DNA of 34,352 nt from Pseudomonadota bacterium (GCA_018240895.1 JAFEEX010000015.1:1-34352); one strand, 5' to 3'. Positions 1 through 6,616 are shown, counted from the stretch's first letter. Notes: generated from the letters alone by a model not told the origin. Translations and numbers: made by a program.

Positions 1-467
1 GCCATCTGCTTGCCCGGCAAGGCATCAAGGGTGAAGCGGGCCGAAACTTCGGACACACGCCCTGCACCCTTGGTCACCACCACCAGGTTGATGATCATCA
101 GGATCGCGAAAACGAACAGGCCAACCGCGAAATTGCCGCCGATCAGGAACGCGCCGAAAGCCTCTATCACATGGCCCGCCGCCGCCCCGCCCTGATGGCC
201 GTTGACCAGCACCACGCGGGTCGATGCGACGTTCAGTGCCAGCCGCAGCAGGGTCGCGAACAGCAGGACCGAAGGAAAGGCAGAAAAGTCGAGCGGCTTT
301 TCGGCGTTAAGCGCTGCCATCAACACCGCGACTGACAAGGCGATGTTGATCACGAAAAACACGTCGAGCAGCACTGCCGGGACCGGAACGACCATCAGGC
401 AGATCAGCGCAAGGATGCCCCCCGGCAGGGCCAGCGCGGAGGGGTTGATCCGGGCCAGAAGTCTCAC
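1..467 (-). CDS. flhA: Flagellar export gate protein FlhA (N-terminal part, cut by window edge)
   Basis: FlhA is the large inner-membrane gate subunit of the flagellar type III export apparatus. Only the first 155 codons are present; the rest lies beyond the left edge. The product opens with a hydrophobic block (about residues 12-52), then FPSVLL followed by TLLRLALNVASTR (65-84), more membrane segments, and the FHIPEP-family signature region VTKGAGRVSEVSARF (131-145) followed by LDALPGKQM. These are hallmark FlhA sequences. The start is GTG at 467-465, which overlaps the stop of the upstream transglycosylase gene by 4 bp (GTGA), so translation is probably coupled. It shares the sigma-54-type promoter at 1328-1343. 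Identity is sure; completeness cannot be judged. Confidence 0.95.
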   Translation of the reverse strand, partial: MRLLARINPSALALPGGILALICLMVVPVPAVLLDVFFVINIALSVAVLMAALNAEKPLDFSAFPSVLLFATLLRLALNVASTRVVLVNGHQGGAAAGHVIEAFGAFLIGGNFAVGLFVFAILMIINLVVVTKGAGRVSEVSARFTLDALPGKQM

Positions 468-1288
468 AGCCCCAGCGCCTTCAACTGGCCATAGGCGGCG
501 CGAACATGAGCGGGGGCAGCGGCGGCCCCGCCAAAGGTCGCGGCCAGGGTTTCAGCCATCGTTGGGCGGTGCGATGCTGGAGCCACCCCTGCGGGAACCG
601 AAGGGGAAAAGCCGGCATTGACGCCAGGCAGCCCGTTGCTGGCCCACCCTGCCGCCAATGGGGCAAGCGAGGTGTCTTGGTCCATCGCCCCGGCAACCTT
701 GGTCCGGATCAATCCCATCACCTCACCCAGCGAGCGCGGCGCGCCACTTTCGGCGAAGAAGATCGCCCGGTTGGCACCCGCCGCCTTGGGGAGCAACGCC
801 GCAGCCGATTGGGAGGGATCGGTCGACAGGGCGGACAGGAACCGCCCTGCCCCGTCCGCGCCCAGAAAATGCGCCAGATACAATTCGGCCGCGTCAGGTT
901 CGCGCCCCAGCGCTCCACGCAAGGCTTCGGCATTGTCACCCGCCAGCTCGGCCGCCATCGCCGCGGATGCGCCCGGATCGAACCGCAGGGCCATGGCCTG
1001 CGCGCGGGATGCAGCATCGCCGCCAAGCGCCGCCTGCTGCGCCCAGCCCAGGCCGTGTTCCGCTCCGTGCCGCGCCAGGGTCTGCAACCACGTTGCGCTG
1101 GTGAACTGATACAGCCCCGCCGCGCTGCTGGTTGCGGCGCGCGCCGCCGGGTTCAATCCGGATTCGATCCGCGCCTGGGCCAGCAGGTATGAAAAATCCA
1201 CCCCGGTCGCCTGCGATGCGCGGGCAATCGCCGCGCCAACATCGGCGCGGACATTTGACTGGACGGCATTTATGGTTGGCTCGCTCAA
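464..1288 (-). CDS. SLT-type lytic transglycosylase, flagellum-associated
   Basis: This is a 274-residue peptidoglycan lytic transglycosylase of the SLT/lysozyme-like fold. Residues 31-90 carry the family pattern: an alpha-helix with the catalytic Glu (ARIESGLNP, Glu42) followed by AAGLYQFTSATW. The rest is Ala-rich, with a conserved-looking AELYLAHFLGADGAGRFL segment. No clear signal peptide is seen, so export may use the flagellar or another route (inference). The likely job is opening the cell wall for the rod: FlgJ in this cluster is a short form without a muramidase domain, and this enzyme may replace it. The start is TTG at 1288, chosen because GGGAG lies about 6 bases upstream. It follows a perfect sigma-54-type promoter and overlaps flhA by 4 bp. 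Confidence 0.85.
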   Translation of the reverse strand: MSEPTINAVQSNVRADVGAAIARASQATGVDFSYLLAQARIESGLNPAARAATSSAAGLYQFTSATWLQTLARHGAEHGLGWAQQAALGGDAASRAQAMALRFDPGASAAMAAELAGDNAEALRGALGREPDAAELYLAHFLGADGAGRFLSALSTDPSQSAAALLPKAAGANRAIFFAESGAPRSLGEVMGLIRTKVAGAMDQDTSLAPLAAGWASNGLPGVNAGFSPSVPAGVAPASHRPTMAETLAATFGGAAAAPAHVRAAYGQLKALGL

Positions 1289-1327
1289 GCCCGGCTCCCG
1301 ATGCTACAGTGTCATCGGCAACTGTTC

Positions 1328-1343
1328 AGCAAGCACCGTGCCA
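1328..1343 (-). promoter_or_regulatory. Sigma-54 promoter of the transglycosylase-flhA unit
   Basis: On the minus strand the sequence reads TGGCACG-GTGC-TTGCT, a full match to the -24/-12 consensus TGGCAYRN4TTGCW. It sits in the 57-bp gap between the flgN stop and the TTG start of the transglycosylase gene, about 40 bases before that start. It would let this pair be transcribed separately from the flgM-flgN genes upstream. Confidence 0.8.
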
Positions 1344-1345
1344 GT

Positions 1346-1705
1346 TCAGCCCTTCACCCCGGCATAAGTGTAAGGGGACGACGCGTTCATCCCTGCGCGG
1401 TAAAGCGCCGGGCTGCCGGTAAGGGCATCAAGCCGGGCCGCAACATTGGCGGCTATCAGGTTGCGAACCTGGCGGTTTACCTCGTTCAGGCGCTTGGCCG
1501 CATCAAGCAGTCCGCGGCATTCATCGTCTATCACCAGCTCGTCCGCAAAGGGGCCGGTAACGTCAAGCGTGCCGCACAGCGCGATCTTGTCCTGCACGCA
1601 GCCAATGATCGCGTCCAGGTCCAGCCCGGCAAGCGCCTGCCGCTCTGCTTGAAGAACGGCAATCATCTGCCGCAGGTTCTCACGCATTTCGCCGGGAATG
1701 TTCAT
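1346..1705 (-). CDS. flgN: Flagellar export chaperone FlgN-like protein
   Basis: This is a 119-residue, mostly helical protein, the usual size for FlgN, the cytosolic chaperone that carries hook-filament junction proteins FlgK and FlgL to the export gate. Heptad-like helices run through residues 5-35 (MRENLRQMIAVLQAERQALA) and 60-95 (CRGLLDAAKRLNEVNRQVRN). FlgN proteins vary greatly in sequence, so the call rests on size, helical pattern and direct linkage to flgM, a classic gene pair. Its ATG overlaps the flgM stop by 4 bp. The two substrates, flgK and flgL, are both encoded in the divergent operon. Confidence 0.75.
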   Translation of the reverse strand: MNIPGEMRENLRQMIAVLQAERQALAGLDLDAIIGCVQDKIALCGTLDVTGPFADELVIDDECRGLLDAAKRLNEVNRQVRNLIAANVAARLDALTGSPALYRAGMNASSPYTYAGVKG

Positions 1706-1992
1706 TTCCGCTCCCTCAGCAGCAGTCCTGCTGCGATCATTGCATCGGCAACCCTGGTGGGGATCACCGGATATGTACCCTGTTCGATCGCACGGCGGAT
1801 CGCGGTGACACGATCGGCATCAATCGGCGCTTCGCCCGGATCGAGCGCCGCCCCGCGCACAACCGTGGACTGCGGTGTGATTGAAGCGTGGCCATTGGCG
1901 CCAGCGCGCACAGCGCCTTCGTTGCGCGGTGCGATTGAACCTGTCACACGTTGAGGCGGGGTTACTCCGCCGGGAAATTCGATGGGTGGCAT
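1702..1992 (-). CDS. flgM: Anti-sigma-28 factor FlgM
   Basis: FlgM binds sigma-28 (FliA) in the cytoplasm and blocks late flagellar transcription until it is exported through the finished hook. The 96-residue product has a disordered N-terminal half rich in Pro, Gly and Ala. Its C-terminal half has the typical pattern: IDADRVTAIRRAIEQGTYPV (about 57-76), then TRVADAMIAAGLLL. This matches the sigma-binding helices of FlgM. The start is ATG with GAGGAA upstream. A sigma-28-like promoter (2024-2050) lies just before it, consistent with the known autoregulation of flgM in other bacteria. Confidence 0.9.
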   Translation of the reverse strand: MPPIEFPGGVTPPQRVTGSIAPRNEGAVRAGANGHASITPQSTVVRGAALDPGEAPIDADRVTAIRRAIEQGTYPVIPTRVADAMIAAGLLLRERK

Positions 1993-2023
1993 GGTGCCGT
2001 TCCTCGGATCTGTTACCCTGCGA

Positions 2024-2050
2024 AGAACGGCTGGGACACGCCGGATTTAA
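2024..2050 (-). promoter_or_regulatory. Sigma-28 (FliA)-like promoter of flgM-flgN
   Basis: The minus strand reads TTAA-N15-GCCGTTCT, with the last base of the -10 element 31 bases before the flgM start codon. The pattern TTAA-N15-GCCGYTCT recurs with the same spacing before fliC and fliD, and resembles the enterobacterial FliA consensus TAAA-N15-GCCGATAA. Confidence 0.6.
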
Positions 2051-2075
2051 GGGCGGCCGGCAAGCATCTGCCGGT

Positions 2076-2558
2076 TCACGGCAATTCAATACCGACCAGG
2101 CCGGGACGGATAACGCGGGCGCGCAGCGGGGCGGCCCCGCCACTGGCCGGGCGTACTTTCACCCAGGCACCGATTGCGGCGCTTTCCAACGCTTCGCCTG
2201 GCTGGGACACCGTGAAGCTGCCGTCCCCGGCTATGATCGTCACCGCGTCGCCGCGCATCACGGCGGGCCCAGTCTGTTGCCCAGTCTGTTGCGCGGTCTG
2301 TGCACCACCAAGCGACACGAACAGCTTCCATCCGCCCGGAGCCGGGCAACCGATTTCAACAGTATCCTGCCGCGTTCCGTACCAGCGCAGTGCCAACGGG
2401 CGAGCGCAGGCGGCCAGCCGTAGGCGCCGGTCAACTGGCACACCCGCCTGTCCGGCAAAGTCGGCAACGGCGCGGTCAATCGCCGCAAGATCGGCAAGTG
2501 GCTGCGCAATCGCTGGGACTGGGCCCAGCAATAACGGCAAGGCAAGAACATATCTCAT
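2076..2558 (-). CDS. flgA: P-ring assembly chaperone FlgA
   Basis: FlgA is a periplasmic chaperone that helps FlgI form the P ring around the rod. The product has 160 residues, shorter than the roughly 220 of enterobacterial FlgA. It starts with a signal peptide (residues 1-18, hydrophobic core, AIA cleavage site). The C-terminal SAF-like domain (from about residue 93) contains MRGDAVTIIAGDGSFTVSQPG, then AAIGAWVKVRPASG and RARVIRPGLVGIEL, typical of the family. Cys51 and Cys75 could pair in the periplasm. The ATG overlaps the stop of the upstream membrane protein gene by 4 bp. The client FlgI is encoded in the divergent operon. Confidence 0.88.
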   Translation of the reverse strand: MRYVLALPLLLGPVPAIAQPLADLAAIDRAVADFAGQAGVPVDRRLRLAACARPLALRWYGTRQDTVEIGCPAPGGWKLFVSLGGAQTAQQTGQQTGPAVMRGDAVTIIAGDGSFTVSQPGEALESAAIGAWVKVRPASGGAAPLRARVIRPGLVGIELP

Positions 2559-2983
2559 CGGCGAAGCTCCATCGGATTGGCAGGGTCGTGCTCACCCAGC
2601 AAACTGCGTGCCATCCGGGCGTCCTGGTCATAGGTCAGCGCGGCATAAGGCTCTCCCGATCCGCCCGGTTCGATCACCAGCCGCGCCGGACGCCCCGCCG
2701 TGCGGACCAGCGACAGCGCTTGCCCGGCGGAATCGAGCGGGGCCACCACGGTCAATCGCAGGCGCGGGTCCGCCCCTTGGACGGCCAGCCACAATGCCAG
2801 CGGCGGTGCCTTGTCCCCGCTCCGCCACACAGCCACCGGTTCACCCAGCGCGGGAAGCACTGGCGGTGGCGCGGTGGCCAGTGTTGCCGGTGCATCACGC
2901 AAGGCAGCGGCAGTGATCATGAACAGGATCAGCGACAAGTCGGTCATTACGTATTGCCAGCCGGTTCCGGCCCGCGCCTTCAC
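2555..2983 (-). CDS. Small single-pass membrane protein, possible MotB/ExbD-like partner
   Basis: I do not recognise a named family. The 142-residue product has a short N-terminus, one hydrophobic segment (about 15-28, DLSLILFMITAAAL) and a soluble remainder of about 110 residues, presumably periplasmic. An Asp (Asp15) sits at the start of the membrane helix, in the context VMTDLSLILF. This recalls the proton-carrying Asp at the head of the helix in MotB and ExbD. There is no OmpA-like peptidoglycan-binding domain. The start is GTG, overlapping the stop of the MotA/ExbB-like gene by 4 bp, and the stop overlaps flgA. The tight coupling supports a two-subunit complex, but the stator role is inference. 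Confidence 0.6.
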   Translation of the reverse strand: MKARAGTGWQYVMTDLSLILFMITAAALRDAPATLATAPPPVLPALGEPVAVWRSGDKAPPLALWLAVQGADPRLRLTVVAPLDSAGQALSLVRTAGRPARLVIEPGGSGEPYAALTYDQDARMARSLLGEHDPANPMELRR

Positions 2984-3627
2984 GCGGCCAACCCTTTGCC
3001 GCGTGGAGGTACAGCGTCGGCAATCTGCCCGGCCAGCCAGTCGATCACGTCCTGCCGCGCGGTTTCCTCTTTGGCCGCCGCGCGCTCTATCAACCTGGCC
3101 AGCGGCGCAAGCACCAGATTGGCCGCCAGCAAGCCATACAGCGTTGTGACCACGGCCATTGCGATTGCACCGGTGAAGGCCCCGCGTGCCAGACCGTCAG
3201 CGGGGAGCTGGCTCAGGGCGATCAGAGTTCCCGCCAGCCCGAACACCGGCGCAAGCTCCGCAGCCTGCGACACGGTCCGTACCGCCCGCTCGCTTTGAAC
3301 AAGCCGGCGCAGCTTGTGCGTCTCGTGCCGGTCAAGCAGCGCGACAAGCGATCGGGATTCGATCAAGGCCCCGGTGGCTTCCTCAAATTCGCTGTCCGCA
3401 TAGTGGTGCGGCGCAGCACGATAAAGCCCGTCCCGGCGGATGTCCTGCACCTGGGCGGCCAGTTCCGCGCGGGTCGCATCCACGTCGAAACCGCTGCCGC
3501 ACAACCGCGTCAGCCGGATCATCGTCGTTCGGCAATCGCCAATCCCGCAGCGCAGCACGGTGGCCACCGCTGTTCCGCCAAGCACGATCGCCGCCGACGG
3601 ACCATCGATCAGGGTCATCCAGTTCAT
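2980..3627 (-). CDS. MotA/TolQ/ExbB-family proton-channel protein (short form)
   Basis: This 215-residue inner-membrane protein belongs to the MotA/TolQ/ExbB ion-channel family. The two C-terminal helices carry the family pattern: AAELAPVFGLAGTLIAL (about 122-138) and AIAMAVVTTLYGLLAANLVL (154-173). The N-terminus begins directly with a MotA TM2-like segment (DGPSAAIVLGGTAVATVL, 8-25), so the usual first helix is missing and the topology is three-helix. The cytoplasmic loop (30-120) is charged. It is distinct from the full-length MotA at 11839-12702. The start is supported by a strong AAGGAGGA about 10 bases upstream. Its partner may be the next gene. It might drive rotation or another envelope process. 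Confidence 0.8.
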   Translation of the reverse strand: MNWMTLIDGPSAAIVLGGTAVATVLRCGIGDCRTTMIRLTRLCGSGFDVDATRAELAAQVQDIRRDGLYRAAPHHYADSEFEEATGALIESRSLVALLDRHETHKLRRLVQSERAVRTVSQAAELAPVFGLAGTLIALSQLPADGLARGAFTGAIAMAVVTTLYGLLAANLVLAPLARLIERAAAKEETARQDVIDWLAGQIADAVPPRGKGLAA

Positions 3628-3652
3628 TGTGCCGCGTCCTCCTTTCCAGCGA

Positions 3653-3679
3653 AGAACGGCAACGGTGGGGCGTTTTCAG
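3653..3679 (-). promoter_or_regulatory. Weak sigma-28-like promoter of the MotA-like/flgA operon
   Basis: The minus strand reads CTGA-N15-GCCGTTCT, followed by TCGC. The -10 part and the next four bases are identical to the flgM promoter, but the -35 part matches poorly. The last -10 base lies 25 bases before the ATG, leaving room for the strong ribosome-binding site at 3638-3646. Confidence 0.4.
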
Positions 3680-3682
3680 TTT

Positions 3683-3720
3683 CCGGCGAAACTTTGCCGG
3701 CATCCGGCAGAACATTGCCG
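3683..3720. promoter_or_regulatory. Cluster of GCCGG/CCGGC half-sites, possible enhancer
   Basis: Between the divergent operons lie CCGGC (3683), TGCCGG-CAT-CCGGCA (3695-3709, a perfect inverted repeat) and TTGCCG (3715). The inverted repeat centre is about 60 bases upstream of the flgB -24 element. That position suits binding by a sigma-54 activator such as the FlbD-like protein encoded here. The assignment is inference. Confidence 0.4.
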
Positions 3721-3762
3721 CCAGTCACTACGCCCGAACCAGAAATGCGCCGATTCTGCATT

Positions 3763-3778
3763 TGGCACGACGTTTGCT
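3763..3778 (+). promoter_or_regulatory. Sigma-54 promoter of the flgB operon
   Basis: The sequence TGGCACG-ACGT-TTGCT matches the -24/-12 consensus TGGCAYRN4TTGCW at every defined position. A transcript starting about 12 bases later would have a 5' leader of roughly 37 bases containing AAGGAGG (3814-3820) before the flgB ATG. Confidence 0.88.
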
Positions 3779-3826
3779 GCATGGCGCTTGCTGAATGAGT
3801 CGGCACGCAACCCAAGGAGGGCCATC

Positions 3827-4174
3827 ATGGCCGAAAGCCTGTTTGGAATTCACGCCGCCGCACTGGAACTGCGCAGCCAGCGCATGGGGCTGATCACGTC
3901 CAACATCGCCAATGCTGCAACCCCCGGGTACAAGGCGCGCGACATTGATTTCGCCGCCGCGCTCAAAGCCAGAAGCGAAGGCCTGGGCAAGAACCAGGCC
4001 ATAGCGGGCAACACCCAATACCGCGTCCCGGTCATGCCCAGTCTTGACGGCAACACCGTTGAAATGGCGACAGAGCAGACAGCGTTCGCCGAAAACGCCG
4101 TGGGTTATCAGACAACGCTCAGCTTTATTCGCGGGCGGGTCGATATGCTGACCCGTGCGCTGAAGGGCGATTGA
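3827..4174 (+). CDS. flgB: Flagellar rod protein FlgB
   Basis: FlgB is a proximal-rod subunit that sits next to the MS ring. The 115-residue product shows the rod-protein N-terminal motif LRSQRMGLITSNIANAATPGY (about 17-37) and a C-terminal helix (NAVGYQTTLSFIRGRVDMLTRAL) expected to pair with it in the D0 coiled coil. The ATG at 3827 is preceded by AAGGAGG at good spacing. An in-frame extension upstream would run through the promoter, so the internal start is right. The gene opens the long plus-strand operon and overlaps flgC by 4 bp (TTGA). Confidence 0.95.
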   Translation: MAESLFGIHAAALELRSQRMGLITSNIANAATPGYKARDIDFAAALKARSEGLGKNQAIAGNTQYRVPVMPSLDGNTVEMATEQTAFAENAVGYQTTLSFIRGRVDMLTRALKGD

Positions 4175-4581
4175 CGGTGGGCGCGCAACTGTCGCTGTTC
4201 GGTCTGGCCCAGCGGGCCATGTCGGCCCAGCTCGTGCGGATGAACGCCGCGTCCTCCAACCTGGCCAACGCCGGAACCGTTTCGGGCACAGAGGCTGACG
4301 CTTATCGCCCTGTCCGGGCGGTTTTTGCCGAACAGCTCGACAAGGGCAGCGGTCTGTCCACCGTGCGGGTCAGCGGCGTGATGCGCGAAAGCGCTGCGCC
4401 GGTGAAGGAGTACCAGCCCAATCATCCGCTTGCTGACGCCGAAGGCAATGTCTGGACCGCACCTGTCGATGAGAATGCCGAGATGGTCGAGATGCTCGAC
4501 GCATCGCGCCAGTACCAGAACCTGGTTGAGGCGCTGTCCACCGCCAAGCAGTTGATGCTCGACACACTGCGTCTGAAATAA
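4171..4581 (+). CDS. flgC: Flagellar rod protein FlgC
   Basis: FlgC is a proximal-rod subunit. The 136-residue product is the usual length, with LVRMNAASSNLANAGTV near residue 22 and the C-terminal pattern VDENAEMVEMLDASRQYQNLVEAL, then KQLMLDTLRL, as in other FlgC proteins. The start is TTG at 4171, sharing TTGA with the flgB stop and preceded by GAAGGG. A GTG two codons later (4177) is a possible alternative and would change little. It is translationally coupled to flgB. Confidence 0.95.
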   Translation: MTVGAQLSLFGLAQRAMSAQLVRMNAASSNLANAGTVSGTEADAYRPVRAVFAEQLDKGSGLSTVRVSGVMRESAAPVKEYQPNHPLADAEGNVWTAPVDENAEMVEMLDASRQYQNLVEALSTAKQLMLDTLRLK

Positions 4582-4595
4582 TTCGGGAGAATGAA

Positions 4596-4868
4596 ATGAC
4601 CATCAGTTCAGTTACCGCCAATGCGGGTTCTGCCCCATCGGCAAATGTGCAGCGCAACGCTTTGGGGCAGGCCGATTTTATCCGCCTGATGACCACCCAG
4701 ATGAAGATGCAGGATCCCACCGATCCGGTCGATAACAAGGAGATGATCGCCCAGATGGCGCAGTTCTCCTCGCTGTCAGGGATCGAGAACGTCAATGCGA
4801 CGCTGAAGGCCATGTCCGCCCAGCTCGATGCGCTGATCGCCGCCCAGACCCCCAAAACCACTGCTTAA
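4596..4868 (+). CDS. flgD: Hook-cap scaffold FlgD, very short form
   Basis: FlgD caps the growing hook and guides FlgE assembly. The product has only 90 residues, against about 230 in enterobacteria. It contains the conserved N-terminal block: LGQADFIRLMTTQMKMQDPT (about 24-43), then PVDNKEMIAQMAQFSSLSGIEN. After that it stops, so the C-terminal Tudor/FnIII-like domains of typical FlgD are absent. The stop codon is clean, flgE follows 12 bases later with its own GGAGAA, and no remnant of the missing domain is visible. It therefore looks like a natural short form and not a fresh frameshift. Confidence 0.9.
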   Translation: MTISSVTANAGSAPSANVQRNALGQADFIRLMTTQMKMQDPTDPVDNKEMIAQMAQFSSLSGIENVNATLKAMSAQLDALIAAQTPKTTA

Positions 4869-4880
4869 CGGAGAACACGC

Positions 4881-5693
4881 ATGTCGTTCTACACCTCGCT
4901 TAACGGCCTCAAGAATGCGCAGACCGAATTGTCGGTCATCGCCAACAACCTGGCCAATGCCGAAACCACCGGTTTCAAGAAAAGCCGTATCAATTTTGCC
5001 GACATCGTGTCGAGCTCATCCTCGACCAATCCCAAGCTGGTCAAGGGGATCGGCTCTACCGTGCAGTCGATCGATCAGAATTTTTCGCTCGGCCCGATCC
5101 AGCAAACCGGATCGTCGCTCGACATGGCCGTCAATGGCGAGGGGTTTTTCACCAAGGTCAACCCGATCACCGGCAAGACCTTCTATACCCGCAACGGCAA
5201 CTTCTCGCTGGATGGGGCCGGGTTCGTAACGGATGTGCAGGGAAGCCGGTTGCAGGTGCTGCCGGTGGATGCGGCGGGCAATGTAACATCCCTGACCCCG
5301 GTTGATGCCCAGGCACCCGTCACCAACGCCGCTGGATCGGATTTTGTCGGCATCACCGTGAAGGTCGATGGTTCGATGATGGCCAGCTATGCCGATGGCA
5401 GCGTCAATTCGATCGGCAAGGTCGCGCTGGCAGGCTTTGTCTCGCAGGGCGGACTGCTGCAGATCGGCGGTCAGGACTGGCAGGCAACCGGCATATCGGG
5501 GCCGGCCAGCTATGATCAGCCCGGTGCGGAGCGGTTCGGCAATATCCTGTCAGGCAGCCTTGAACAGTCCAACGTCGACATCGCCGAGGAAATGGTCGGG
5601 CTGATTACCGCCCAGCGCTATTTCCAGGCCAATGCCAAGGCGATCGACACCGCGACCCAGCTTTCACAGACCATCGTGAACCTGCGGACATAA
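4881..5693 (+). CDS. flgE: Flagellar hook protein FlgE, short form
   Basis: FlgE polymerises into the hook, the universal joint outside the cell. The N-terminus has SVIANNLANAETTGFKKSRI (19-38), and the mid part has the family motif SSLDMAVNGEGFFTK. The C-terminus has SGSLEQSNVDIAEEMVGLIT, followed by AQRYFQANAKAI. At 270 residues it is much shorter than the roughly 400 of Salmonella FlgE and hardly longer than the distal rod protein FlgG here, so outer domain D2 is largely missing. Position after flgD and the sequence SYADGSVNSIGKVALAGF support FlgE over another rod protein. The start is ATG with CGGAGAA upstream. Confidence 0.9.
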   Translation: MSFYTSLNGLKNAQTELSVIANNLANAETTGFKKSRINFADIVSSSSSTNPKLVKGIGSTVQSIDQNFSLGPIQQTGSSLDMAVNGEGFFTKVNPITGKTFYTRNGNFSLDGAGFVTDVQGSRLQVLPVDAAGNVTSLTPVDAQAPVTNAAGSDFVGITVKVDGSMMASYADGSVNSIGKVALAGFVSQGGLLQIGGQDWQATGISGPASYDQPGAERFGNILSGSLEQSNVDIAEEMVGLITAQRYFQANAKAIDTATQLSQTIVNLRT

Positions 5694-5742
5694 CTGTGAC
5701 CGCTCCTGAGCGAGCCCCCGGCAGACAACGGAGTTCAAAACC

Positions 5743-6483
5743 ATGGACCGCCTGATCTGGACTGCGGTTACCGGCATGAATGCGTCGATGGCGCAGCAGC
5801 GGATGATCGCCAGCAACATGGCCAATGCGCAGACCACCGGCTTTCGGGCCGAGGTGATGGCCCAGACGCCGATGACGCTGGAAGGGCCAAGCGTGGAAGT
5901 CCGCGCGATGAACGATCCCGCCGTGCGCGGGGCAAGGATGGACCCCGGTGCGATAACCCAAACCGGACGCGCGCTCGACGTGGCGCTGGCGGGGGACGCC
6001 TTGCTGACGGTTCAGGCACAGGACGGCAGCGAGGCCTACACCCGGCGCGGCGATCTTTCGCTTTCGCCAGGCGGATTGCTGGTCAACGGGGATGATGTGC
6101 CGGTTCTGGGCGAGGCCGGGCCGATTACGGTGCCGCCGGGCAGCAATGTCAAAATTGCCGAAGACGGCGCGGTCCTGGCCCGCGACCCCGCCGATGATGC
6201 GGCCCCGCCGCAAGTCCTGGGCCGGCTCAAGCTGGTTTCATGGCGCGGCAGCCAGATCACCAAGGGGATTGACGGACTGTTCCGCGTGCCCGGCGGCGGT
6301 GCTTTGCCGCAGGATGCCGAGGCCCGCCTCACCCCCGGCGCGCTTGAGCAGTCCAACGTCAAGACCACCGAAGTCCTGGTCGAAATGGTCGAGGCCCAGC
6401 GCCTTTACGATATGCGCACCAAGCTGGTCGCCACCGCCAAGGAACTGGACGAAGGCGGCGCAAGCCTGATGCGGATCGCGTGA
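5743..6483 (+). CDS. flgF: Flagellar rod protein FlgF
   Basis: FlgF is a rod subunit between the proximal rod and FlgG. The 246-residue product is the normal size. It has QQRMIASNMANAQTTGFRAE near residue 18, GRALDVALAGDALLTVQ in the middle, and the C-terminal block LTPGALEQSNVKTTEVLVEM, then VEAQRLYDMRTKLV. All are characteristic of the FlgF/FlgG/FlgE group, with FlgF chosen by length and order. It follows flgE after 49 bases. A repeat-rich spacer separates it from flgG. Confidence 0.94.
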   Translation: MDRLIWTAVTGMNASMAQQRMIASNMANAQTTGFRAEVMAQTPMTLEGPSVEVRAMNDPAVRGARMDPGAITQTGRALDVALAGDALLTVQAQDGSEAYTRRGDLSLSPGGLLVNGDDVPVLGEAGPITVPPGSNVKIAEDGAVLARDPADDAAPPQVLGRLKLVSWRGSQITKGIDGLFRVPGGGALPQDAEARLTPGALEQSNVKTTEVLVEMVEAQRLYDMRTKLVATAKELDEGGASLMRIA

Positions 6484-6489
6484 ACACAG

Positions 6490-6590
6490 ACCCCTCCCCT
6501 GAAAGGGAAGGTGGCAGCCCACGGGGCTGATGGAGGGGTATCCCCATCAGCCATGACACCCCTCCGCCCCGTTGGGGCACCTCCCCCACA
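6490..6590. repeat. Palindromic REP-like element between flgF and flgG
   Basis: This 133-bp spacer holds several nested inverted repeats. AGCCC-ACG-GGGCT overlaps a larger stem (6525-6552) in which GGCTGAT pairs with ATCAGCC and, inside it, GGGG pairs with CCCC around TAT. A further stem GCCCC-GTT-GGGGC follows at 6566-6578, flanked by CACCCCTCC and CACCTCCCC. Such G/C-rich intergenic palindromes are common dispersed repeats in sphingomonad genomes. It may cause partial termination or mRNA stabilisation inside the operon. Confidence 0.65.
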
Positions 6591-6616
6591 GGAGGAGGAA
6601 CGAGAAGGAACAAGCA

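Noticed and set aside
1650-1660. GCCGTTCTTC on the minus strand inside flgN, like the sigma-28 -10 box
   Set aside because: The bases 15 positions further upstream read GAAC and not TTAA, and the sequence is explained by flgN codons.
3624-3815. Minus-strand reading frame of 63 codons ahead of the MotA-like gene
   Set aside because: It covers the divergent promoter region, including the perfect sigma-54 site and half-site array, has no ribosome-binding site of its own, and overlaps the strong AAGGAGGA that serves the MotA-like gene.
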